Virus record (IMG/VR): IMGVR_UViG_3300027733_000252
Location: 1-20,374 of that record
DNA: 20,374 bases
Direction: 5' to 3' (one strand)
Source: a virus
The notes under the pieces were generated by a model, which saw nothing but the letters and a program-made list of their open reading frames with translations, did not search any database and was not told the origin of the DNA. Within the stretch, counting starts at the first letter, position 1. Each line of letters opens with the position of its first letter. The translations under genes were made by a program, and so were the position numbers. Positions 6,997 to 12,854 of the stretch are shown in pieces.

Positions 6997-7176
6997 ATGT
7001 CCAAATTCAATCACTACTCACCCAAAGAAATCGCACTCGCTAAGTGGAACAACGAGCAACGCCCCAAGTACATGGAGAAGATCGAGCGTGATGTGAAGCG
7101 TGGCTTCATGCTCAGGCATGTCGAGGAGATGGAAGCGAGGCAAGAAATACGGGTCATAATGACCCGAAAGTCATAA
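6997..7176 (+). CDS. Small basic protein, function unknown
   Basis: A 59-residue ORF starts at ATG 6997 with AAGGAG seven bases upstream (6985-6990). It begins MSKFNHYSPKEIALAKW. The composition is strongly helical and charged (EKIERDVKRG, HVEEMEARQE), with no membrane segment. The last 10 codons run through inverted-repeat copy 3, so the C-terminus IRVIMTRKS is encoded by the repeat and its flank. That tail may be an addition created when the repeat arrived. The ribosome binding site and the position between early genes support a real gene; function is unknown. Confidence 0.65.
   Translation: MSKFNHYSPKEIALAKWNNEQRPKYMEKIERDVKRGFMLRHVEEMEARQEIRVIMTRKS
7151..7165. repeat. Inverted repeat GGGTCA-N3-TGACCC, copy 3
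   Basis: GGGTCA-TAA-TGACCC lies inside the last codons of the 59-aa gene. With the outer C and G at 7150 and 7166 the arms are 7 bases. It is followed by AAAG, as in copy 4. Confidence 0.8.
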
Positions 7177-7189
7177 ATGTGCATTAGTC
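7175..7189 (+). repeat. Direct repeat, left copy
   Basis: AAATGTGCATTAGTC overlaps the stop codon of the 59-aa gene. It matches 14 of 15 bases of the copy at 7515-7529, exactly 340 bases away. Confidence 0.7.
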
Positions 7190-7384
7190 TCACCATTTTC
7201 CTACCTATCCATAATTACTCAACAATTCCAGCGTCTCAGACACTGCAACCCCGCATGAATCCTAGCGTCCGCAAAAACTGTCTTATTATTATATCTTTTT
7301 AAATATATTTATATATATAGGAGTGTGTCTATATATGTGTGCATTTTTCCATGCGTTCAGACACCCTTGCTTTTATCCTTTGGT

Positions 7385-7413
7385 TTGTTTGTTATTTAAA
7401 AACGATATATAAT
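7385..7413 (+). promoter_or_regulatory. Sigma70-type promoter P2
   Basis: TTGTTT and a perfect TATAAT are spaced by 17 bases, just downstream of the AT-rich tract. The -35 is weak (3 of 6), which a strong -10 and AT-rich upstream DNA could offset. Transcription would start near 7420, about 110 bases before the gene at 7530. Confidence 0.5.
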
Positions 7414-7514
7414 CGAGACAGGTTTCGTGAGAGCCAGTGTTCATGCGGTCTTGCGATGTCCAATGTCTTGTCCGATGCGATTAGTTACGGACAGTTTCGT
7501 ACCCCTCAACATTA

Positions 7515-7529
7515 AAAGGTGCATTAGTC
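7515..7529 (+). repeat. Direct repeat, right copy
   Basis: AAAGGTGCATTAGTC ends at the base before the ATG at 7530. It includes AAAGG, which probably serves as that gene's ribosome binding site. Confidence 0.7.
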
Positions 7530-8354
7530 ATGGATACCCGACACATCAGGCGAACACCGCCCAAGCAAGTCAACCTCTACAAACTCAGCGCAAAGCAGCT
7601 TCACAACCATCTGATGCGTGAGCCGTTGCCCACATCCTTTCCCGAGGACGTCAAAGAAACCTTCAGGAAGGCGAAAATCAAAGTACCTGAGACGCTTGAG
7701 GAGTACCAAGAATATGTGCTTAATCAGAGGTATGCACTGCGTGACAAGGTACTCGCTGATAAGAACGCACAACGAACCGACAAGATCAAGCGAACACATC
7801 ACGCAAAGTTATGGCGTGACCTGATGTCACCGCTGAAGTACGAGATGACTAATGCACAAGTTGGAGTAAGGTACAAGAGCGTACATCCCACACCTGAGCG
7901 TGACCTTGCGTTCACCGCATACATCAAGGTGCTGGAAAAGATGTTGATGAAACTGGAGGGATACCAAATCCACGGACTCACGCCCTCCCAACTGGCACAA
8001 GACAGTGACATCCCAAACAACGGCTCGCATTGGACAGACTGGATGCCCGATCATAAGAAGCGTGAGATTACTGCACTCTTTGAGGCTATCCCTGTAACGC
8101 CACGCACCAAGCGCAAGCTACCCTTTCAAAGAACACAACGCCCTCCTGCACCGAGCAGGGGGCTGACCAAGATCGAGCGACTCAAGCAACGCACAACGAA
8201 AGAGCTTGAGTTAGTTCAGCGTGAGTACGCAGTCGCACCGACTGACAAGCGCAGAGAAACTATTGGCAAGATGAGGCAAGCCCTTGCATGGATGGAGGAC
8301 ATGAAACCAAGCGAGTTCGTACCTCCGACATGGCATGGGCTGTACCCATCCTGA
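7530..8354 (+). CDS. Basic early protein, function unknown
   Basis: The 274-residue protein starts at ATG 7530 with AAAAGG about 10 bases upstream. It is rich in Lys and Arg throughout: a basic N-terminal 90 residues with several helices, a central segment with WRDLMSPLKYEM and ERDLAFTAYIKVLEKMLMKLEG, a Pro/Arg/Lys-rich linker (about 195-215), and a C-terminal helical part with RLKQRTTKELELVQREY and IGKMRQALAWMEDMKP. The layout suggests two helical domains joined by a flexible basic linker, compatible with DNA or RNA binding. No family or catalytic motif is recognised. It has its own predicted promoter at 7385 and is followed by repeat copy 4. Confidence 0.75.
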   Translation: MDTRHIRRTPPKQVNLYKLSAKQLHNHLMREPLPTSFPEDVKETFRKAKIKVPETLEEYQEYVLNQRYALRDKVLADKNAQRTDKIKRTHHAKLWRDLMSPLKYEMTNAQVGVRYKSVHPTPERDLAFTAYIKVLEKMLMKLEGYQIHGLTPSQLAQDSDIPNNGSHWTDWMPDHKKREITALFEAIPVTPRTKRKLPFQRTQRPPAPSRGLTKIERLKQRTTKELELVQREYAVAPTDKRRETIGKMRQALAWMEDMKPSEFVPPTWHGLYPS

Positions 8355-8362
8355 AAGAAAAC

Positions 8363-8377
8363 GGGTCACGTTGACCC
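8363..8377. repeat. Inverted repeat GGGTCA-N3-TGACCC, copy 4
   Basis: GGGTCA-CGT-TGACCC starts 9 bases after the stop of the 274-aa gene. The arms extend to 7 bases with the outer C and G. It is followed by AAAG, as in copy 3. Confidence 0.8.
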
Positions 8378-8381
8378 GAAA

Positions 8382-8412
8382 GTGTGACTGCTTCGCCGTG
8401 TGGCAGTCGCAC
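8382..8412 (+). other. 10-bp intergenic hairpin
   Basis: GTGTGACTGC and GCAGTCGCAC pair over 10 bp (one T-G) around an 11-base loop, 4 bases after repeat copy 4. There is no U-tract, so it is not a classic terminator. It may stabilise the upstream mRNA end or be an RNA-processing site. Confidence 0.5.
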
Positions 8413-8455
8413 CCTACCTTGAAATCACACGGCACTTGTAACTTAAGGAAATGAA

Positions 8456-8653
8456 ATGAAAACAATCACAGAGAAAGCAGCAACCCTCATCTTTACCGCT
8501 ATGTGCATGGCGATGGTGTACATGGGGTTCACGATGATGGTGGAGGTAGGTGTCGGATACATCTGGCTGGCCATGTACACCCTCGGGGCGTACGGCTTGG
8601 CATATCAGGTCTTCGACTACTTCGTATCAAGCGCAACAAAGACAACCAACTAA
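8456..8653 (+). CDS. Small two-helix membrane protein
   Basis: A 65-residue protein with AAGGAA five bases before ATG 8456. It has two hydrophobic stretches, about residues 10-29 and 33-53, separated by only a few residues, so a helical hairpin in the inner membrane is likely. Short charged ends (MKTITEK and SSATKTTN) would face the same side. Size and topology resemble small holins, but it sits among early genes rather than a lysis cassette, so a role in altering the host membrane is equally possible. Repeat copy 5 begins 2 bases after its stop codon. Confidence 0.7.
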   Translation: MKTITEKAATLIFTAMCMAMVYMGFTMMVEVGVGYIWLAMYTLGAYGLAYQVFDYFVSSATKTTN

Positions 8654-8654
8654 C

Positions 8655-8669
8655 GGGTCACAGTGACCC
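8655..8669. repeat. Inverted repeat GGGTCA-N3-TGACCC, copy 5
   Basis: GGGTCAC-A-GTGACCC (7-base arms, one-base centre) fills the gap between two genes. It lies 6 bases upstream of AAAAGGAG, the ribosome binding site of the 573-aa gene. Confidence 0.8.
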
Positions 8670-8688
8670 ACTTTAAAAGGAGAAAGCA

Positions 8689-10410
8689 ATGACAACAACA
8701 AACAACACATACGACTGGCAAGACATGGTCGACACCATGCGCAGAGCATACGATGCAATACGCCGTGTCGATGGTGAGCTTAGACGCCAATGGCATCTAT
8801 CGGATGACGAGGATGTGATGAGGGCGATCCGCGACAAGCATGAGGCTAGGTACTGGATCATCCGCGAGTTCGACAAGTACCCTGTGCATCAGGTCATCAA
8901 TGCGGCCATCAAGCTAGTGCGTCCCAAAGACTGGCATCAACTGCTACTTGAGCATCCGCATGAGTCCCAAGGTGATCGCTCAAAGATTGCCTATACACAG
9001 AACGAGGCCAAGGGTCAGAAAGATATTCAGACTGTCACATCGGTCGGCAAGTATCTCACTCGCCACTTTGACTTACCCGATCACACCATCCGTGATCTTG
9101 TCTCACGCTACGGCTCAGCGGCTCGGTTCCAGTTCGTACACACTACCGCCGAGATGATCTACCATCTACATCGTGGGCCACAGTCCTGCATGGTATGGGG
9201 CGATGACCGAGGCGTTAAGTGCAGAGACGGCGTGACCCGTCACCCCTACGAGACGTATGACCCCAAGTTCGGATGGCACATGGCGGTGCGCATCGAGGGC
9301 GATGACACGATGGGGCGTGCGCTGTGTATGACCCAGCCCGTAGATGGCAAGAAGTATTTCGTGCGCAGTTACCTACGCCCAGCCAATGCGACCAGTTACA
9401 GTCAGACAGATGACGGCATGGATACGTGGCTTCGTGAGCAGGGCTATACCAAGGAGAACTACTGGGAGGATGGCGAGAGGCTGGCGTACCACGAGGCAAG
9501 CGATCACTTCCTTGCACCCTATCTTGATGGCGGTGAGAAGAACGTGACGATTGACGCAGGGGCTAAGGCGCTTGTGATCGACAGCGATGGAGAATATGCC
9601 TGCGATCAGACTGGCGGGTATCCCACCTACGACAACGATGAGGACTACTTCGAGTGCGATGACTGCGGTGACCGCACATCCAACGATGACGGGTACTGGG
9701 TTGGACGTGGTGAAGACACTCAGGTCTGCGACAGTTGCAGAAACGACAACTACCAGTATGTGTACGGCAGACGGGGTCATCAGTACTATGTGCATGAGGA
9801 CAACGTGGTGTATGTCGAGTCCAGTAGTGAGCATTACGACCAAGACTATCTCGGTGACAACAACATCGTTGAGCTTGAGAATGGTGACTACGAGGAGATG
9901 GACAACGCTGTCGAGGTTGATGGTGACTGGTATCACCTTGACGATGAGCGCATCTGTCGCACCGAGGACACCGATGAGTTCAAGAAGGTTGACGATGGCT
10001 GTTGGCAATGCGCTGAGTCAGGCAACTGGTACAGCGATGACTGCGAGGAGTGGACTGAGCACGAGGGTCAGCGTTACCACGACAACTACATACCACAGCA
10101 CATAGCAGATGCGACTGCTGACGAGCGCATTGATGAGGACGAGGGCATGCCTACCATGCTCACGATGGAGATGCTCGACAAGGTGCTGATGATATGGGAC
10201 TACTCGGTCGGTAACTTTAACGTCAAGATCAGCCTGACCTACACGCTTGATGGCAAGGTACTACTCGCTGAGCGCACCTTCGGTAGTGCCTTCGTCAGTG
10301 CTATGGACAACGATGTGTTTACCAAACAGATCCGCAACGAACTCAGCACCAACCTCATGGCACAAGCCAATGAGATCGCAAACAAATACTTAGAAACCCA
10401 AGGAGAATGA
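8689..10410 (+). CDS. Large acidic zinc-ribbon protein, function unknown
   Basis: This 573-residue protein has AAAAGGAGAAAGCA before its ATG. Residues 1-160 are helical and mixed-charge, with TSVGKYLTRHFDLPDH near 116-132. Residues 160-290 look like a beta-rich domain (CMVWGDDRG, ALCMTQPVDGKKYFVRSYLRP). A zinc ribbon follows: CDDC at 323-326 paired with CDSC at 347-350. A second Cys group is at 438, 441 and 452. The stretch between about 290 and 485 is heavily loaded with Asp, Glu and Tyr. The C-terminal 85 residues form a separate domain. Zinc ribbons often bind nucleic acid or mediate protein contacts, while the acidic surface could mimic DNA; neither is proven. It overlaps the metallopeptidase ORF region by its stop codon and is probably co-expressed with it. 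Confidence 0.7.
   Translation: MTTTNNTYDWQDMVDTMRRAYDAIRRVDGELRRQWHLSDDEDVMRAIRDKHEARYWIIREFDKYPVHQVINAAIKLVRPKDWHQLLLEHPHESQGDRSKIAYTQNEAKGQKDIQTVTSVGKYLTRHFDLPDHTIRDLVSRYGSAARFQFVHTTAEMIYHLHRGPQSCMVWGDDRGVKCRDGVTRHPYETYDPKFGWHMAVRIEGDDTMGRALCMTQPVDGKKYFVRSYLRPANATSYSQTDDGMDTWLREQGYTKENYWEDGERLAYHEASDHFLAPYLDGGEKNVTIDAGAKALVIDSDGEYACDQTGGYPTYDNDEDYFECDDCGDRTSNDDGYWVGRGEDTQVCDSCRNDNYQYVYGRRGHQYYVHEDNVVYVESSSEHYDQDYLGDNNIVELENGDYEEMDNAVEVDGDWYHLDDERICRTEDTDEFKKVDDGCWQCAESGNWYSDDCEEWTEHEGQRYHDNYIPQHIADATADERIDEDEGMPTMLTMEMLDKVLMIWDYSVGNFNVKISLTYTLDGKVLLAERTFGSAFVSAMDNDVFTKQIRNELSTNLMAQANEIANKYLETQGE
10400..10405 (+). promoter_or_regulatory. Ribosome binding site that decides the peptidase start
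   Basis: AAGGAG is only 1 base from an ATG at 10407 but 7 bases from the in-frame ATG at 10413, so translation should begin at 10413. Confidence 0.7.
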
Positions 10411-10412
10411 AC

Positions 10413-11579
10413 ATGAACAAGAAATCAATACTACACAAAACCCTAGCCCGTGCGTTGTCCGTCAAGCGTCCTCACAATACTGTGGCCGTCTCTGACTTCA
10501 CTGAGTGGCTATTCAATACCTTACCCGCAGAACTCAAGTCGTTCACATCCGTGGATGGTGCAGGCAACCTACACATCGACAACCGCATCGCAGGCAGTAA
10601 GACACTGTTCATCGCTCACGTTGATACAGTACACCGCGAGGTCGGGGCTAACAAGATCAGGAAGACCAAGTCTATGTGGTACGCAGACGGAGCACCTCTC
10701 GGTGCTGACGATGGTGCGGGTGTGGCCATACTCATGCACCTGATACATGCTGACGTCAAGGGTTACTACATCTTCAGCCAAGGCGAGGAGTGCGGAGGTA
10801 TCGGTGCTAAGCACATCGCTACGCATCACACAGACTTGCTTGCTCAATTCGATCGGGCTATTGCGTTCGACAGGCGAGGTATCGACAGCGTCATCAGTCA
10901 TCAAGGTATGGGTCGCTGTGCATCCGATGTGTTCTGTCAGGCACTGGCCAATGATCTCAACGCCTTTGACGATACGCTCATGTACTCACCCGATGACACT
11001 GGCGTGTATACCGACACTGCGGAGTTCACAGACATCATCCCCGAATGTACCAACATCAGCGTGGGCTACTACAACGAGCATGGTGACCGAGAGAACCTAG
11101 ACATTGTGCACTTCCAAGCCCTAGCGGATGCGGTACTCAAGGTGGTGTGGGATAGCCTACCCGTTGACCGCGACCCGACTGTGCCTGAGTACAAAACATA
11201 CAAGTACGACACAGGACTGACAGGGTGGTGGACTAAGTACGACAGCAAAGACTACGACAGTACTGTGTACGTTGACGAGTTCGGTAGTGCAAACAAACAG
11301 AGCGACAGCAAGTACTTCGGCCACTTGCATGATGATGACTACTGGGAGACAGAGGACTTGCTTGACGCTGTGCGTGATGCCATGGAGGGACGCTGTGACT
11401 TCTTGCTTGAGCTTATCAGCGAGGCGGTCTACCCTGAAGATCCACTGATTGCGGTGCGGTTTCTCAACCGCAAGCTACTCACCAAAGAATTATTACAAGA
11501 GGCCATCACAATGGCTCAAACCTACGAGTCATCGACTGTACTGTGTACGTTGTTCGATGCCATTCACTGTGAAGCATAA
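10413..11579 (+). CDS. M20/M28-like zinc metallopeptidase with C-terminal extension
   Basis: The 388-residue protein carries the co-catalytic zinc layout of the M20/M28/M42 clan. HVD is at 69-71. GADDGAG at 97-103 supplies the bridging Asp99. GEECGG at 124-129 gives the general base Glu125 and ligand Glu126. FDRRG at 152-156 gives Asp153. VHFQ gives His233. In the clan these residues bind two zinc ions and hydrolyse peptides, N-terminal residues or acyl-amino bonds; the substrate here is unknown. Residues from about 250 to the end form an acidic, Tyr-rich extension (LHDDDYWETEDLLD) that I do not recognise. The core is compact compared with cellular carboxypeptidases and seems to lack the usual inserted dimerisation domain. 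It follows the acidic zinc-ribbon gene directly. Confidence 0.8.
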   Translation: MNKKSILHKTLARALSVKRPHNTVAVSDFTEWLFNTLPAELKSFTSVDGAGNLHIDNRIAGSKTLFIAHVDTVHREVGANKIRKTKSMWYADGAPLGADDGAGVAILMHLIHADVKGYYIFSQGEECGGIGAKHIATHHTDLLAQFDRAIAFDRRGIDSVISHQGMGRCASDVFCQALANDLNAFDDTLMYSPDDTGVYTDTAEFTDIIPECTNISVGYYNEHGDRENLDIVHFQALADAVLKVVWDSLPVDRDPTVPEYKTYKYDTGLTGWWTKYDSKDYDSTVYVDEFGSANKQSDSKYFGHLHDDDYWETEDLLDAVRDAMEGRCDFLLELISEAVYPEDPLIAVRFLNRKLLTKELLQEAITMAQTYESSTVLCTLFDAIHCEA

Positions 11580-11594
11580 CCAAAGGAGAAAGCA

Positions 11595-11726
11595 ATGAAG
11601 TATGTAGTTAGAAACCACAACGGCACATTACTCGGGGAGTTTGCCACCAAGCGTGAGGCTGAGAAAGAAGCCAAAGAGTACCGATACCAAACAGGCAATG
11701 CCGCCTATGTAGAAAAGGAGAAATGA
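11595..11726 (+). CDS. 43-residue early protein, function unknown
   Basis: ATG at 11595 is preceded by AAAGGAGAAAGCA, the same leader as the 573-aa gene. The 43-residue product begins MKYVVRNHNGTLLGEF and continues with a Lys/Glu/Ala-rich helix (TKREAEKEAKEYR). The pattern of a short beta hairpin then a helix suggests a tiny folded domain. Its stop is one base before the next start, and its last codons form the next ribosome binding site (AAAAGGAG), so the two genes are coupled. Function is unknown. Confidence 0.65.
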   Translation: MKYVVRNHNGTLLGEFATKREAEKEAKEYRYQTGNAAYVEKEK

Positions 11727-11727
11727 T

Positions 11728-12093
11728 ATGCAAGGAATAGATAGCTACTACAACGGCCTACTGGCCGAGCACCAACGCTCGATAGATGAGCAAGCATACA
11801 AGGAGGAACAAAGCGAGAAACTCAAAGACGAGATCATTGAACTGCTCAACGAGAACCACCCCGCTGAGTTAGCGCGACTGACAGGGGAGGGTGACGAGAC
11901 ATGCAAGAAGATCGTGCACGAGTTGTACATGGAGAACTTCAATGACCCAAACTGTTGGCACGTTGAGCGATCAGGCGACATCTGGGTTATCTACGGCAAC
12001 ACCACAGATGAGTGGATAGACGAGAACGGCGACTACCTCGGCTTCGATACCAAAGAAGAAGCTATGGACTACATCAAGGAGAAATTTAAATGA
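11728..12093 (+). CDS. Acidic early protein, function unknown
   Basis: A 121-residue protein. The first 60 residues are strongly helical and acidic (EEQSEKLKDEIIELLNENHP). The second half looks like a beta-rich small domain with several Trp and Tyr (WHVERSGDIWVIYG, EWIDENGDYLGFDTKEEAMDYI). The start has AAAAGGAG seven bases upstream and the stop overlaps the next ATG as ATGA. No known family is recognised. The Asp/Glu-rich makeup matches its neighbours on both sides. Confidence 0.7.
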   Translation: MQGIDSYYNGLLAEHQRSIDEQAYKEEQSEKLKDEIIELLNENHPAELARLTGEGDETCKKIVHELYMENFNDPNCWHVERSGDIWVIYGNTTDEWIDENGDYLGFDTKEEAMDYIKEKFK

Positions 12094-12272
12094 AATACAT
12101 AGACAAATCTTTCACAGAGAACACAGGCGGGGGATGCTGGGTTGACTTCCTCATCCTGAACGATGGCCGATGCGTGGGCATCAACGATGAGTGCCTTGTG
12201 CTGTATCCCTCATACGATGCGGTATACGATGGGACTGACCCCTTAAAAGTAATTGATTTATTAGGAGATTGA
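12090..12272 (+). CDS. 60-residue acidic protein, function unknown
   Basis: Starts in an ATGA overlap with the preceding gene, with AAGGAG nine bases upstream. The 60-residue product (MKYIDKSFTENTGGG at its start) looks like a small beta-rich fold with two Cys (16 and 28) and an acidic surface. Its last codons carry the TAGGAG that serves the next gene. It could be a small inhibitor or adaptor, but nothing identifies a target. Confidence 0.65.
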   Translation: MKYIDKSFTENTGGGCWVDFLILNDGRCVGINDECLVLYPSYDAVYDGTDPLKVIDLLGD

Positions 12273-12273
12273 A

Positions 12274-12456
12274 ATGACTGACCAAGAAAAGATTGACCTG
12301 CTGAGTAACGCTTTGACAAACCTCATGCAGTCTGCTGACAACTACATTGACGATGGCTCGTGGATCGAGGACTTGACCATTGACATCGACACCGCCAAGG
12401 CTGTTGTAAAACTACTGTACCCTGAGCTTTGGGACTTTGGAGGGGACGACTCATGA
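12274..12456 (+). CDS. 60-residue acidic helical protein, function unknown
   Basis: ATG 12274 follows the previous stop by one base and has TAGGAG seven bases upstream. The 60-residue product is mostly helical and strongly acidic (MTDQEKIDLLSNALTNLMQS, then DDGSWIEDLTIDIDTAKAVV) and ends in GGDDS. No Cys or membrane segment is present. Its stop overlaps the next ATG. Function is unknown; it belongs to a run of four small acidic genes. Confidence 0.65.
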   Translation: MTDQEKIDLLSNALTNLMQSADNYIDDGSWIEDLTIDIDTAKAVVKLLYPELWDFGGDDS

Positions 12457-12545
12457 TGACCCCATGGGAAAAGTTTGAAAGGGTAATACTTTTGTTAGCG
12501 GTCATTGTCCTTGGCCTTGACCTCATGTACTGGCGTCCCTTCTGA
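12453..12545 (+). CDS. 30-residue single-pass membrane peptide
   Basis: ATGATG at 12453 overlaps the upstream stop, with GGAGGGG about 8 bases before. The 30-residue product starts MMTPWEKFER, then has one hydrophobic helix (about 11-24, VILLLAVIVLGLDL) and ends MYWRPF. The overlap, ribosome binding site and membrane pattern argue that it is expressed, though 30 codons could also arise by chance. It would sit in the inner membrane as a one-helix peptide. Confidence 0.45.
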   Translation: MMTPWEKFERVILLLAVIVLGLDLMYWRPF

Positions 12546-12568
12546 CTACTATCAACAACCTCTTTTCT

Positions 12569-12582
12569 AGGGGAATTCCCCT
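12569..12582. promoter_or_regulatory. 14-bp perfect palindrome upstream of P3
   Basis: AGGGGAATTCCCCT is perfectly symmetric and its last base is the first base of the -35 box TTGACT. This is the position expected for an activator or a second operator. It could also act as a short terminator stem for the upstream operon, but no T-run follows. Confidence 0.5.
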
Positions 12583-12611
12583 TGACTTCTGTCTAAGCCT
12601 AGACAAATAAT
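12582..12611 (+). promoter_or_regulatory. Sigma70-type promoter P3
   Basis: TTGACT (5 of 6) and AATAAT (5 of 6) are spaced by 18 bases in the 87-base gap before the 73-aa gene. Transcription would start near 12618, only about 15 bases before the ATG, so the mRNA leader is very short but still includes AAGGAG. The spacer is filled by the 16-bp inverted repeat. Confidence 0.65.
12590..12605. promoter_or_regulatory. 16-bp inverted repeat, candidate operator O2
   Basis: TGTCTAAG-CCTAGACA shares half-sites TGTCTA/TAGACA and length with the palindrome at 6150-6165. One base pair breaks its symmetry. It lies between the -35 and -10 boxes of P3, a classic repressor position. Confidence 0.6.
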
Positions 12612-12632
12612 GACTAAAATAAGGAGAAAACC

Positions 12633-12854
12633 ATGCAAAAGCACACACCCTACGACACAGGGAAGGTCAAAATTGGCCTGACCTATACACCACCGCCACC
12701 CCCTACTACGCCTGAGTCCGATTGGATACAGGGCGTTTTGCTTGAGGATAGGCGGGGCATGTCCGAGCTTGCGCTCGTGACAATTCAATCCCTCGGGCTT
12801 ATAGCCTTCATCATCATTGGCATTCTTTTACTAGGAGGAAACCCAAATGCCTGA
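12633..12854 (+). CDS. Tail-anchored membrane protein with proline-rich head
   Basis: A 73-residue protein with AAGGAG eight bases before ATG, the first gene behind promoter P3. The N-terminal half is soluble and contains YTPPPPPTTPE at about 18-28. Residues about 50-68 form one hydrophobic helix (SLGLIAFIIIGILLLGG) followed by a short tail. This is a C-terminal anchor with a proline-rich cytoplasmic head that could recruit another protein to the membrane. I recall similar small proteins in related phages but no function. It overlaps the next gene by 8 bases. Confidence 0.65.
   Translation: MQKHTPYDTGKVKIGLTYTPPPPPTTPESDWIQGVLLEDRRGMSELALVTIQSLGLIAFIIIGILLLGGNPNA

Larger units (their letters stand above)
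7177..7529. other. 353-base noncoding AT-rich segment bracketed by a direct repeat
   Basis: No ORF with a ribosome binding site is seen here. Positions 7281-7320 are 37 of 40 A/T. A promoter with a perfect TATAAT lies at 7385-7413. A 6-bp hairpin TGTCCG/CGGACA (7469-7493) lies in its leader. A 15-base direct repeat with one mismatch sits at both ends (7175-7189 and 7515-7529). The AT-rich tract could be a DNA-unwinding element or origin, but no iterated protein-binding sites were found in support. Confidence 0.7.

Noticed and set aside
8456-8653. Holin call for the 65-aa two-helix protein
   Set aside because: Topology fits, but there is no endolysin or spanin nearby and it lies in the early region, so only small membrane protein is supported.
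9373-10008. Minus-strand ORF of 211 codons rich in Val and Ile
   Set aside because: It is the antisense of the Asp/Glu-rich 573-aa gene; GAC/GAT codons read backwards as Val/Ile, which explains the false membrane-like look.
6942-12107. Extra TGTCTA/TAGACA half-sites, for example at 6942, 7326 and 12102
   Set aside because: A 6-mer is expected several times in 20 kb by chance, and these lack the second half-site at the right spacing.
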